The position numbers and the translations under genes are program-made. A stretch of 64,000 nucleotides of DNA from Kitasatospora atroaurantiaca (GTDB lineage: Bacteria; Actinomycetota; Actinomycetes; Streptomycetales; Streptomycetaceae): positions 3,162,001 through 3,226,000 of the forward strand of contig NZ_VIVR01000001.1 of NCBI RefSeq assembly GCF_007828955.1, given 5' to 3'. Position 1 is the stretch's first letter, and the number at the start of each line of letters is the position of its first letter. This document shows, one piece after another, positions 45,091 through 53,525 of this stretch. The notes under the pieces were generated by a model, which was not told where the DNA came from, searched no databases, and saw only the letters and a program-made list of their open reading frames with translations.

Positions 45091-45689
45091 TTCGGCTGCT
45101 CGGCGAGGATGGGCTTGAGCAGCGTCTCGAGGTCCTCCGCCGAGAGCGCCCGCATCGCGCGCGCCGCGAGCTTGCCCTCGCGGTCGATCACGATGGTGGT
45201 CGGGATGGACTGCGGGTTGAGGCTGCCCTTGGGGAACTTGAGGATCTGGGTGCCGTCCGGGTCGTACAGGCTCGGGTAGGTGACCCCGAAGTTCTGCTCG
45301 AAACGGACCGCGTTGGCCGGGTCGGTGTCACGGGTGTTGATGCCGAGGAACTGGACGCCCTGGTCCTTGTACTTCTGCGACACGTCCTGCAGGCCCTTGG
45401 CCTCGGCCCGGCACGGGCCGCACCAGGAGCCCCAGATGTTGAGGACGACGACCTTGCCCTTGAAGTCCGCGAGCGCGGCCTTGCCGTTGTCGAGCGTGGC
45501 GCCGGAGATCGCGGGCGCGTCCTGGCGGTGACCGGCGGACGCGGTGTCCAGCCCGCCCTTGCCGGTGACGAAGCCGGTCTGGCCGTCACCACTGCTCGAT
45601 GAGCCCGATGTGCAGCCGGTCAGAGCGAGCGCGGCGGCGGCGCTGAGGGCGGCGGCAAGGCGGATGCGGCGGCGGGTCGTCCCAGACAT
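45087..45689 (-). CDS. TlpA/ResA-like thioredoxin lipoprotein
   Basis: A 200-residue exported thiol-disulphide oxidoreductase. Signal sequence with lipobox LTGC (C26), then a short Ser/Gly linker and a thioredoxin domain (about residues 58-195) with the WCGPC-type active site (C90, C93 in GSWCGPCRAEAK) and cis-Pro region SIPTTIVIDREGK. It should reduce apocytochrome c with electrons from CcdA. First gene of the tlpA-ccdA-resB-ccsB order. ATG at 45689 lacks a strong ribosome site. Confidence 0.92.
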   Translation of the reverse strand: MSGTTRRRIRLAAALSAAAALALTGCTSGSSSSGDGQTGFVTGKGGLDTASAGHRQDAPAISGATLDNGKAALADFKGKVVVLNIWGSWCGPCRAEAKGLQDVSQKYKDQGVQFLGINTRDTDPANAVRFEQNFGVTYPSLYDPDGTQILKFPKGSLNPQSIPTTIVIDREGKLAARAMRALSAEDLETLLKPILAEQPK

Positions 45690-45811
45690 GTGAAAAGTTT
45701 CGCATGGGACTTCGGGCCGTTTCAGGGGGGCCCGACCTTGCGCGTCGGACCCCCACTGACCTGCGGTTCTTACACTTATGATCCGCTTATTTCGGGCAGG
45801 TTCGGCAAGGC

Positions 45812-46492
45812 TCAGGCCCCGAAGCTCTTGCCCACCGGCTTGCCCTTGCCGCCCTTGCCCACCAGATGGGCCGGCAGCAGGTCGCGGGCCGGCTCGCGGT
45901 AGCCGATCGAGACGATCTTGTCGCCCTCGTACGTGAAGCTGGTCAGCGAGGCCAGCGAGCACTGCCGACGGCGCGGGTCGTGCCAGAGCCGGCGGCGCTC
46001 GGCGAAGGAGCGGACGATCCAGATCGGCAGCTGGTGGCTGACGCAGACCGCCTCGTGCCCGCGCGCGGCGTCCCGGGCCGCGGCGAGCGCACCCATCATC
46101 CGGACCACCTGCTCGATGTACGGCTCGCCCCAGGACGGCTGGAACGGGTTGGTCAGGTACCGCCAGTAGGCCGGGTTCTTCAGCGAGCCGTCGCCGACCC
46201 CGAAGGTCTTCCCCTGGAAGATGTTGTCCGCCTCGATCAGCCGCTCGTCGACGGCCACCTCGAGCCCGTGCACCTTGCCGATCGGCTCGGCCGTCTCCTG
46301 CGCCCGCTCGAGCGGGGAGGCGACCACGTGCGTGATGTCACGGTCGGCCAGGTGCTCGGCGACCCGGTCGGCCATCTGCCGGCCGAGCTCGGAGAGGTGG
46401 TAGCCCGGCAGGCGCCCGTACAGGATGCCCTCCGGGTTGTGCACCTCGCCGTGCCGCATCAGGTGGACGACGGTGGTCTCTTTGGCGCTCAC
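45812..46492 (-). CDS. Histidine phosphatase family protein
   Basis: A 226-residue phosphoglycerate mutase-like enzyme. The catalytic RHG is in VVHLMRHGEVHNP near residue 13, with the second histidine in AVCVSHQLPIW. LPGYHLSELGRQMADRV and ASPLERAQETA complete the active-site signature. The C-terminal 20 residues are Gly/Lys-rich. GTG start. It lies between hemL and the cytochrome c operon on the same strand; substrate unknown. Confidence 0.9.
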   Translation of the reverse strand: MSAKETTVVHLMRHGEVHNPEGILYGRLPGYHLSELGRQMADRVAEHLADRDITHVVASPLERAQETAEPIGKVHGLEVAVDERLIEADNIFQGKTFGVGDGSLKNPAYWRYLTNPFQPSWGEPYIEQVVRMMGALAAARDAARGHEAVCVSHQLPIWIVRSFAERRRLWHDPRRRQCSLASLTSFTYEGDKIVSIGYREPARDLLPAHLVGKGGKGKPVGKSFGA

Positions 46493-46553
46493 TGCTCTCC
46501 TCGGTGTTCGCGCTGACGGCGGTCGTCGCGCTTGCGCTGGCTGGGCTTCCGTC

Positions 46554-47876
46554 TCACGCGGGCTGGGCCTCCGCAGCCGCGCGGGCGGCGGCGGGCAGGG
46601 CGGCGGCGATCCGCTCGATCGCCCGCTCGTCGTGGGACGCCGAGACGAACCAGGACTCGAAGGCGGACGGCGGCAGGTAGACGCCCTGGGCGAGCATGCT
46701 GTGGAAGAAGCCGTTGAAGCGGTACGCCTGCTGGCGCCTGGCCTCGTCGTAGTTGGTGACCTGCTCGTCGGTGAAGAACACCGAGAACATGTTCCCGGCG
46801 GTCTGCAGGCGGTGGGTCACGCCCTCCTTGGTCAGCGCGTCGCTGACCAGGCCGGAGATCTCGGCCGAGACGCGGTCGACGGTCGCGTAGACCTCGTCGG
46901 TGCAGCCGCGCAGCTGGGCGAGGCCGGCGGCGGTGGCGACCGGGTTACCGGAGAGGGTGCCCGCCTGGTAGACCGGGCCGGCCGGGGCCAGGTACGCCAT
47001 CACGTCGGCGCGGCCGCCGAAGGCCGCGGCGGGGAAGCCGCCGCCCATCACCTTGCCGAAGGTCAGCAGGTCCGGCGCCCAGCCCTCGTGCGCGGCCTCC
47101 AGGCCGTACCAGCCGGCCTTGGAGACGCGGAAGCCGGTCATCACCTCGTCCGAGATGAACAGCGCGCCGTCGGCGCGGCAGGCCTCCGCGAGGCCCTTGT
47201 TGAAGCCGGGGAGCGGCGGGACGACGCCCATGTTGCCGGGCGAGGCCTCGGTGATCACGCAGGCGATCTCGCCGGGGTGGGCGGCGAAGGCCGCGCGGAC
47301 GGCGTCGAGGTCGTTGTACGGCAGGACGATGGTGTCGCCCGCCTGGGCGCCGGTGACGCCCGGGGTGTCGGGCAGGCCGAAGGTCGCGACGCCGGAGCCG
47401 GCCGCGACCAGCAGGGCGTCCACATGGCCGTGGTAGCAGCCGGCGAACTTGATCACCTTCGCGCGGCCGGTGAACCCACGGGCCAGCCGGATCGCCGACA
47501 TCGTCGCCTCGGTGCCGCTGGACACCAGGCGGACCTGCTCGACCGGGGCGACCCGGGCGACGATCTCCTCGGCCAGCTCGACCTCGCCCTGGCCGGGCGT
47601 ACCGAAGGAGGTGCCGCGGGTGACGGCGCGCTGGACGGCGTCGGTCACGGCGGGGTGCGCGTGGCCGAGGATCATCGGGCCCCAGGAGCACACCAGGTCG
47701 ACGTACTCCCGGCCGTCGGCGTCGGTCAGGTAGGGGCCGGTGCCGGACACCATGAAGCGCGGGGTGCCGCCGACCGCGCGGAAGGCACGCACCGGGGAGT
47801 TCACGCCGCCGGGGGTCACGACCGAGGCACGGTCGAACAGCGACTGGGACTGAGGGGCCTCGTACGGGTAGCTCAT
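46554..47876 (-). CDS. hemL: Glutamate-1-semialdehyde 2,1-aminomutase
   Basis: A 440-residue PLP enzyme making 5-aminolaevulinate in the C5 haem pathway. The PLP lysine is K275 in [11 protein letters not shown]. Other blocks are [45 protein letters not shown] and [11 protein letters not shown] chose ATG 47876, which has AGGTGA upstream; a GTG at 47888 would add four residues but lacks a ribosome site. It feeds the hemB-hemD-hemC steps at the right end of the window. Confidence 0.95.
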   Translation of the reverse strand: MSYPYEAPQSQSLFDRASVVTPGGVNSPVRAFRAVGGTPRFMVSGTGPYLTDADGREYVDLVCSWGPMILGHAHPAVTDAVQRAVTRGTSFGTPGQGEVELAEEIVARVAPVEQVRLVSSGTEATMSAIRLARGFTGRAKVIKFAGCYHGHVDALLVAAGSGVATFGLPDTPGVTGAQAGDTIVLPYNDLDAVRAAFAAHPGEIACVITEASPGNMGVVPPLPGFNKGLAEACRADGALFISDEVMTGFRVSKAGWYGLEAAHEGWAPDLLTFGKVMGGGFPAAAFGGRADVMAYLAPAGPVYQAGTLSGNPVATAAGLAQLRGCTDEVYATVDRVSAEISGLVSDALTKEGVTHRLQTAGNMFSVFFTDEQVTNYDEARRQQAYRFNGFFHSMLAQGVYLPPSAFESWFVSASHDERAIERIAAALPAAARAAAEAQPA

Positions 47877-48206
47877 CGGGTTGGTCACCTGGACATGGTC
47901 TCAAATCGTGTCCTTGACCTCCGCATGTCGGACCCGATCATCTGGAACGATGATCCGTGTGCTGCTGCCCGTACGGGGCACGCGGTCCTCGGGGGCTTTA
48001 CCAAAGCTGTACGGTCTGTAGCGTCGGTACGGTTATCCGTACTACTGCGACGACCGGCCCGGTGACGCGTCCGCTTGACGGACCAGTCAGACTGTGTGCA
48101 GCGAAACTGTGTACGGCGGCGCAGGACGGGTAATGGGCACGTTCGGAGGGACACCGAGCGTGCGGGGGTCTGTCGATTCCGGCGAATTCCGGTGAGGATG
48201 GTCCGA
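47877..48206. promoter_or_regulatory. Divergent promoter region between hemL and a conserved unknown gene
   Basis: This 330-base region separates the hemL start from the plus-strand gene at 48207. The part near 47990-48060 is relatively AT-rich with several GTA(C)GG and CGGTAC words and probably holds promoters. I found no certain operator, riboswitch or terminator. Confidence 0.45.
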
Positions 48207-48806
48207 GTGTCCGAGGCGCAGGACGGTTTCGAGGAGGCCGCGGGTACCTCCCGTCGGCCCACCGGGGCCGCGGGCGGGGGAACGGGTGCGGGCAGGGGAA
48301 GGCGGGGCGAGGGCAGAGTGGGGGTCACCTACAAGTACTTCGGCGCACCCGACCGAGCCACCGCCGCCAGAGTCCCGACCGCTCTCGGCCCGGGCGGCCT
48401 CGGCCTGGACGCCGGAGAGCTGGGCACTCTCGGCCGCCTCGGCGACCTGATGGAGACCAGCGGCTCGCCCAACGGGCACCTCTCCACCAAGATCAAGCCC
48501 GAGACCATGAGCGCCATGGTCCTCACCGGCATCCAGGGCGTCCCGCTCCACCAGGTCCCGCCCCTGGAGCTCGTCGTCCTCCACCCCGACTACGCCGTGG
48601 TCCAGCTCCCCCACATCGTGGTCGAGCCCCTCCGGAAGGCCGACGAGACCGAACTCGGCGCCGCCGCCTTCATCTGGTCGACGGTGCCCGACCGCCGCGG
48701 CCCACGCGACGCCTTCGTGATCTACACCATGCTCCACGAGTGGCAGGACTTCGCGAACCGCCTCCACGACGCGGGCCACCAGCTGTACTGCCTGGTCTGG
48801 CCCTGA
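48207..48806 (+). CDS. Conserved unknown protein
   Basis: A 199-residue protein. The first 40 residues are Gly/Arg-rich and probably disordered. The rest is a compact domain with VTYKYFGAPD, LSTKIKPETMSAMVLTGIQGVPLHQVPP, an aliphatic LELVVLHPDYAVVQLP block, and FVIYTMLHEWQDFANRLHDAGHQLYCLVW at the end. I recognise no known fold or active site. The GTG at 48207 has GAGG nine bases upstream; an ATG at 48198 is the alternative. The frameshifted gene begins three bases beyond its stop. Confidence 0.75.
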   Translation: MSEAQDGFEEAAGTSRRPTGAAGGGTGAGRGRRGEGRVGVTYKYFGAPDRATAARVPTALGPGGLGLDAGELGTLGRLGDLMETSGSPNGHLSTKIKPETMSAMVLTGIQGVPLHQVPPLELVVLHPDYAVVQLPHIVVEPLRKADETELGAAAFIWSTVPDRRGPRDAFVIYTMLHEWQDFANRLHDAGHQLYCLVWP

Positions 48807-48808
48807 CG

Positions 48809-49110
48809 GTGGACCGCTGGTCCGGGCCGGTGCGACTGGAGTGGTGGGCAAATCCGTCCACCGGCCCCGGCGCTGTCCCGGCCGATCTGGCGGTGACGTC
48901 GGAGGCTGCAGGGCATGCGCGACGGTGGTCGCCGACGACAGCGAGGAGTTGCGCTTCCTCCTCACCCTTGACCCGCTGTTCACCGTGCGCTTCTCGGATG
49001 ACAGCACCATCGACCTGGGCGCCGCTGTGACCGCACAGGGCGACGGAAGGCTGGTCGTCGATCTGAGCGCGCCGCAGGGCACGGCCCCGCCCTCTCCCGA
49101 CGTGCTCTGA
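48809..49110 (+). pseudogene. Frameshifted small gene
   Basis: Two overlapping partial frames together read as one protein of about 100 residues. The first (GTG 48809, VDRWSGPVRLEWWANPST and on to TSEAAGHA) has high third-position GC and ends around 48925. The second (ATVVADDSEELRFLLTLDPL onward, to the stop at 49110) also has strong coding bias. Total length 302 bases is one short of a full frame, so a single-base deletion near 48915-48930 fits. It may be a recent pseudogene or a sequencing error. I do not recognise the family. Confidence 0.6.
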
Positions 49111-49197
49111 TCAGACGTCAACCCGGTATCCGGGAAGCCGGCCAAGGGCGACCACATCGCATCCTGACCCGGAATCAGATGCCGTCAACGGTCGGCC

Positions 49198-49482
49198 TCA
49201 GCCGAGCCAGGGGGTCGGGCGGATCTCGAAGCCGGTGAGGCCGACGGGGTTCTCGTCGTGGACGTAGACCCGGTCGACGATGGCGGTGGCGGGGCCGTGG
49301 TGGGCCCAGTCGACCAGGCGGATGACGGCGGCGGCTTCGCCCTCGAAGACGGCCTCGACCGTGCCGTCCGGGAGGTTGCGCACCCAGCCCGCCACACGGT
49401 GCTCCTGCGCCACGCGCCGGCAGGTGTCACGGAAGAACACGCCCTGGACCTCGCCGGAGACGATCACTCGGCTGCGCACCAT
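49198..49482 (-). CDS. Acylphosphatase
   Basis: A 94-residue enzyme hydrolysing acyl phosphates. The catalytic arginine is in GVFFRDTCRRVA (family pattern GxxFRxxx) and the catalytic asparagine in GWVRNLPDGTVEAVFEG. The second half (VDWAHHGP, then FEIRPTP) matches the usual ending. Length is typical of the family. ATG 49482. The DUF72 gene ends seven bases upstream on the same strand. Confidence 0.92.
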   Translation of the reverse strand: MVRSRVIVSGEVQGVFFRDTCRRVAQEHRVAGWVRNLPDGTVEAVFEGEAAAVIRLVDWAHHGPATAIVDRVYVHDENPVGLTGFEIRPTPWLG

Positions 49483-49489
49483 CCCCGTG

Positions 49490-50263
49490 TCACCGCCTCG
49501 CCGTCAGGCTCTGCGGCGTGCGGCTCACCGTCCGGCCCGCCCGGGCGGCGGCCCAGGCGAAGGTGGTGGCGTCGACGACGGCCGCACCGCCGAGGTCGTT
49601 GTTGAAGTACGCGTACACGTCGGCCCCGTCCGGCCAGGCCGCGACCACTCTCGCCACCCAACTGGCCAGCGACTGCCTGCCGTACCGGGGCCATGGGTGT
49701 GCGATACCGGCGTGGAACCGCAGATACCCCCAGTCCGCCGTCCGCCACAGCGGTGTCACCGGGCGCGCCTGCCGGTCCGCCCAGCACAGGGCGGCACCGC
49801 GCCGCTCCAGGACGGCCCGGATCTCCGGCACCCACCACGACTCGTGCCGGGGCTCCACCGCGACCCTCGCCCCGGGCGGGAAACAGCCGAGGCAGGTGTC
49901 GAGGAGCTCGGCGTCCGCCCGCAGCGTCGGCGGGAGCTGGAGGAGGAGCGGCCCGAGCCGCGGGCCCAGGCCCTGGGCGGCCGCCCAGAGGCGCTGGACC
50001 GGCTCCTGCGGGTCGTGCAGGCGCTTGACGTGGGTGAGGTAGCGGCTCGTCTTGACCGCCATCACGAAGCCGTCCGGGGTGCGCTCCCGCCAGTCGGCGA
50101 AGGTCTCGGCCGGGGGCAGGCGGTAGAAGGCAGCGTTGTTCTCCACCGTGGCGAACCGCTGGGCGTACTCCTCCAGCCAGCGCCGCCGCGGCGTCCCCGC
50201 CTCGTACAGGACGCCACGCCAGTCGTCGTACTGCCAGCCCGAGGTGCCGACGAACAGGGGCAC
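49490..50263 (-). CDS. DUF72 protein (YecE-like)
   Basis: A 257-residue protein of the DUF72 family, predicted TIM-barrel of unknown activity. Typical features are LFVGTSGWQYDDWRGVLY at the start, the ATVENNAAFYRLPPAETFADWRERTPDGFVMAVKTSRYLTH segment, LLLQLPPTLRAD and VYAYFNNDLGGAAVVDA near the end. The GTG start at 50263 gives the family N-terminus. It sits directly upstream of the acylphosphatase gene on the minus strand. Confidence 0.9.
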   Translation of the reverse strand: MPLFVGTSGWQYDDWRGVLYEAGTPRRRWLEEYAQRFATVENNAAFYRLPPAETFADWRERTPDGFVMAVKTSRYLTHVKRLHDPQEPVQRLWAAAQGLGPRLGPLLLQLPPTLRADAELLDTCLGCFPPGARVAVEPRHESWWVPEIRAVLERRGAALCWADRQARPVTPLWRTADWGYLRFHAGIAHPWPRYGRQSLASWVARVVAAWPDGADVYAYFNNDLGGAAVVDATTFAWAAARAGRTVSRTPQSLTARR

Positions 50264-50404
50264 ACCTCCATGGAAGCACGATCGGACGCAGCGGCCGTAC
50301 TCGCCGGCCGGCGTTCGGTCGTGACCGCGGTGGGCTGTCGGTGTCCCCGTCTCAGCCGGACTCGATCACCTCCGGGCGCCTGGGGAGGGTCTCGGCCCTG
50401 CCGA

Positions 50405-50629
50405 TCAGCTCGGTGACGTCGAGGGGAGCTGCTCAAACCCCTCGGGAGAGCGGCCCAGTGCCTCGTAGCGCTCGACGATGAGGTCGAGGCATGTGGGGAT
50501 CCCAGGGGCGGCGGTGCCCATGGCGTCCCGGATCACCTTGATGGCGTTGACGCGCCGGCCCCTCAGGAGCAGTGAGTCCACATCGCTCTGCACCTCGGCC
50601 GGAAGTGCGTCCCAGACGGCGTTCTCCAT
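50405..50629 (-). CDS. Small protein with an L7/L12-like helix motif
   Basis: A 74-residue hypothetical protein. The central RGRRVNAIKVIRDAMG resembles the helical motif of ribosomal protein L7/L12 C-terminal domain-like small proteins, followed by PTCLDLIVERYEALG. Coding bias is moderate. ATG 50629 was chosen; a TTG at 50641 would add four residues. It ends 141 bases beyond the DUF72 gene start on the same strand. Real but unassigned; function unknown. Confidence 0.55.
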   Translation of the reverse strand: MENAVWDALPAEVQSDVDSLLLRGRRVNAIKVIRDAMGTAAPGIPTCLDLIVERYEALGRSPEGFEQLPSTSPS

Positions 50630-50668
50630 GCGCTCATTCAATCCGGGCGGTCAACCCGGTTTTCCTCC

Positions 50669-51949
50669 CTACCCGGGGAGGTCGGTCTCCAGGGTGAGGA
50701 GCTCGGCGACGGTCTGGCGGCGCCGGATCAGGCGGGTGTGCTCGCCCTCGACGAGGACCTCCGGGATGAGCGGGCGGGAGTTGTAGGTGGAGGACATACT
50801 CGCACCGTAGGCACCGGTGTCGTGGAAGACGACCAGGTCGCCGATCTCGGCGCGGGGCAGCGGGACGGGCTCGACGTCGCCGCCCTCGACCTGGGTGAAA
50901 ACGTCGCCCGACTCGCAGAGCGGCCCGGCCAGGACGGTGTCACGGGCCGGGTCGGTGCGCGGTTCGCCGTCCGGGGCGAGGACGGTGACGCGGTGGCTGC
51001 TGCCGTACATCGCGGGCCTCATCAGGTCGTTGAAGCCGGCGTCGACCAGGACGAAGTGGTTGCTGCCGACCGGCTTCTGCGCCCGGACCTCCGCCGCCAG
51101 GACACCGGAGCCGGCCACCAGGAACCGGCCGGGTTCGATCTCCAGCCGTACGGGGTGGCCGAGTTCGGTGACGAGTTCCCGGCGAGCCGCGTCCCAGATC
51201 CGGAAGTACCGCTCGGTGTCGACCTCGGGCTGGCCGGGTGCGTACGGGACGGAGAGCCCGCCGCCCGCCGAGATCGCCCGGAGGTCGCGGCCGCTGAGCC
51301 TGACCTGCTTGACCATCGTCTCGCAGACCGCCTCCAGGTGGCCGTAGTCCACCCCGGAGCCGATGTGCATGTGGAAGCCGATCAGGTCGAGCCGGTGCCG
51401 GTCGACCAGGGCCAGGCTCTCGGCGAGGTGCTCGTGCCAGATGCCGTGCTTGCTCTGCTCGCCACCGGTGTTGGTCTTGCGGCTGTGGCCGTGTCCGAAG
51501 CCCGGGTTGATCCGGATCCACACCGGGTGGCCGGGGGCCGCGCGGCCGATCTGGTCGAGCATCTGCGGTGAGCCGGCGTTGACCGGGATGCCGAGTTCGA
51601 CGAGCCGGCGCAGCGTCGGGCGGTCGAGCAGGTCGGCGGTGAAGACGATCGGCTCACCCGGCCCGTCCGGCCGGTAGCCGGCGGTCAGGGCCCGCTCGAC
51701 CTCCCCCGCCGAGACGGCGTCCACGGCCACGCCCTGCTCGCGCATCAGCCGCAGGATGTGGGTGTTGGAGCAGGCCTTCTGGGCGAACCGGATCTGGTCG
51801 AACTGCCGCAGCCTGGCGATCTGCGCGCGGATCACGTCGGCGTCGTAGACCCAGACCGGGGTGCCGTGCTCCTCGGTGATCCGGGCGAGCCGCGGTCCGC
51901 TGAGGGAGCCGGGGAAGTCGCCGGTGCCGAGGGTGGGGGCAGTCGTCAT
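50669..51949 (-). CDS. Diaminopimelate decarboxylase-like fold-type III PLP enzyme
   Basis: A 426-residue decarboxylase. The PLP lysine is K58 in IRFAQKACSNTHIL. The phosphate-binding and substrate blocks GFHMHIGSGVDYGHLE, SAGGGLSVPYAPGQ, EPGRFLVAGSGVL, the catalytic Cys in LAGPLCESGDVF and the C-terminal HDTGAYGASMSSTYNSRPL are all present. The likely reaction is meso-diaminopimelate to lysine, but ornithine or arginine-type decarboxylases share the fold. The main lysA is often elsewhere in Streptomyces, so a second or specialised role is possible. Confidence 0.88.
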   Translation of the reverse strand: MTTAPTLGTGDFPGSLSGPRLARITEEHGTPVWVYDADVIRAQIARLRQFDQIRFAQKACSNTHILRLMREQGVAVDAVSAGEVERALTAGYRPDGPGEPIVFTADLLDRPTLRRLVELGIPVNAGSPQMLDQIGRAAPGHPVWIRINPGFGHGHSRKTNTGGEQSKHGIWHEHLAESLALVDRHRLDLIGFHMHIGSGVDYGHLEAVCETMVKQVRLSGRDLRAISAGGGLSVPYAPGQPEVDTERYFRIWDAARRELVTELGHPVRLEIEPGRFLVAGSGVLAAEVRAQKPVGSNHFVLVDAGFNDLMRPAMYGSSHRVTVLAPDGEPRTDPARDTVLAGPLCESGDVFTQVEGGDVEPVPLPRAEIGDLVVFHDTGAYGASMSSTYNSRPLIPEVLVEGEHTRLIRRRQTVAELLTLETDLPG

Positions 51950-52148
51950 GGTCCGGTCCGTCCTTCACGCCGGTCGTCGTAGCGGTCGTCGCCGCCGTAC
52001 CGGGCGATCCTGCTGGAAACGGCGCGGAGCCCGCACAACTGTCCAAACCCCGGATGGACCGGCCCTGCCGGGACGGGCCGACCAGGCTGTTTCGTTCGGA
52101 TCATCTGGTCGTTGGTCCGGGTGCGTCGTTGACCACCGCGGGCCGTTC

Positions 52149-52628
52149 TCACCCGTCGAGTGCCGCGGCCATGCGGTCGAGGTCGGCGAGGAGCTCGGCG
52201 AGACGTTGCTCCGGGACGGCGTCGCTCATGCGCTGGTCGATGGCGTAGACGGCGGAGCGTGCCGCGGCGAGGCGGCGGTGGCCCTCCTCGGAGAGGTGGG
52301 CGGGCAGGGCGCGACCGTGGTCGGTGGTGGCCGGCCGGGTGATCAGGCCGGCGTCCTGCAGTCCGCGAAGGACGACGTTCATGGACTGCCGCGTGACGAA
52401 GGTGCCGCGGGCCAGCTCGGCGTTGGACAGGCCGGGGCGCTGGTCGAGGAGTTCGAGGCAGGCGTACTGCGGCACCGTCAGGCCGTACTCGCGCAGTGCC
52501 CTGTCCATCGCGCTGCGCAGTGCCGCGGCGGTGCGCTTGAGGCGGTATCCCAGGCGTTCGGTCACGTCGGCGGCCGGCGGGGTGTCCGACTGGCTTCCGG
52601 GCGTCGTCTCCGACGCGTTCTCGGCCAT
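52149..52628 (-). CDS. MarR-family transcriptional regulator
   Basis: A 159-residue regulator with a disordered N-terminus (about 22 residues). The winged helix-turn-helix (about 45-110) contains LTVPQYACLELLDQRPGLSNAELARGTFVTRQSMNVVLRGLQ and the wing region ITRPATTDHGRALPAHLSEEG. It is divergent from an aldo/keto reductase remnant. Such pairs usually form a regulator-target unit, so its target may have been lost. Confidence 0.92.
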   Translation of the reverse strand: MAENASETTPGSQSDTPPAADVTERLGYRLKRTAAALRSAMDRALREYGLTVPQYACLELLDQRPGLSNAELARGTFVTRQSMNVVLRGLQDAGLITRPATTDHGRALPAHLSEEGHRRLAAARSAVYAIDQRMSDAVPEQRLAELLADLDRMAAALDG

Positions 52629-52649
52629 GGGAAGGTGAGGTTACGCAAC

Positions 52650-52790
52650 ATGCGCAGTCGCCGAATCGGCACCGGCGAGGTCAGCGCCGTCGGACTGGGC
52701 GCGTCGCCGCTCTCGGTCGAGGGCCGGGGTGCGGCGGCCGCCGAACTGACGTTGACCACGGAGGAGTTCGCCCTGCTCGAGGCCGGCTGA
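52650..52790 (+). pseudogene. Aldo/keto reductase remnant with large internal deletion
   Basis: A 46-residue frame whose first half, RRIGTGEVSAVGLGASPLSV, matches the N-terminus of aldo/keto reductases and whose end, LTLTTEEFALLEAG, resembles their C-terminus. The catalytic Asp, Tyr, Lys and His and roughly 250-280 intervening residues are absent, and the join is in frame. It starts 22 bases from the MarR gene, in the divergent position typical of a regulated target. Interpreted as an internally deleted pseudogene; it could still be translated. Confidence 0.7.
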
Positions 52791-52852
52791 GCCGGGGCGC
52801 GGCGCAGGAAAAGGACATGAGCCCGGGGCACCCGGTAGGGCAGGATCGGGGC

Positions 52853-53449
52853 ATGCCCACGCCCAGCCGCCAGATCCGCGCCGCCCACACCGATGACTCG
52901 ATCACGGTCTACCAGGCCTTCTCACCCGAGATCGCCGAGCCGGCGGCCGCGACCGGGCGCTTCCCCGAGGCGTTCAAGCGGGAGCGGATGACGTGGATCA
53001 AGCCCTCGTTCCTGTGGATGATGCACCGCAGCGACTGGGCCCGGAGCGCCGGGCAGGAACGCGTGCTCGCGATCACCATCCGGCGCGAGGGCTTCGAGTG
53101 GGCGCTCGCCAACTCCGCGCTGAGCGCGTACGACTCGCGGATGCACCGCTCGCGTGACCACTGGCGGAGCGAGGTCCGGCAGCACCCCGTCCGTGTCCAG
53201 TGGGACCCGGAGCGCAACCTCGCGCTGCAGCCGCTGCCCTGGCGCTCGCTGCAGGTCGGTCTGCGCGGCGAGGCCGTTCGGCGCTACCTCGACGAGTGGA
53301 TCACCGCCATCGAGGACGTGACCGGCCTCGCCGACCGCGTCCGCCGGGAGCGGGATCCGGGGCTGCTGCCCGCGGAGCGGCCGTACGCGCTGCCCGACGA
53401 CCTGGCGGAGCGGATCGGCGCCGACCGCAGCGGTCCGGCCGTGGCCTGA
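52853..53449 (+). CDS. DUF4291 protein
   Basis: A 198-residue protein with strong family features: RQIRAAHTDDSITVYQAFSPEIAEPA at the start, then FKRERMTWIKPSFLWMMHRSDW and ERVLAITIRREGFEWAL, and RVQWDPERNLALQPLPWRSLQVGLRGEAVRRYLDEWI. DUF4291 members have no established function. ATG 52853 has AGGA upstream; a longer in-frame start at 52817 is unlikely. It runs toward the SGNH esterase gene on the other strand with a terminator between. Confidence 0.92.
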   Translation: MPTPSRQIRAAHTDDSITVYQAFSPEIAEPAAATGRFPEAFKRERMTWIKPSFLWMMHRSDWARSAGQERVLAITIRREGFEWALANSALSAYDSRMHRSRDHWRSEVRQHPVRVQWDPERNLALQPLPWRSLQVGLRGEAVRRYLDEWITAIEDVTGLADRVRRERDPGLLPAERPYALPDDLAERIGADRSGPAVA

Positions 53450-53457
53450 GCAGTGGA

Positions 53458-53499
53458 GTGCGCGGGGCCCGCCCGCCCCAGTGGGCGGGCCCCGCGCAC
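53458..53499. terminator. Hairpin terminator
   Basis: The arms GTGCGCGGGGCCCGCCC (53458-53474) and GGGCGGGCCCCGCGCAC (53483-53499) form a perfect 17-bp stem followed by GTCTTTT on the plus strand, between convergent genes. Confidence 0.9.
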
Positions 53500-53525
53500 G
53501 TCTTTTCGGCGGCCCTGCGGACCGG

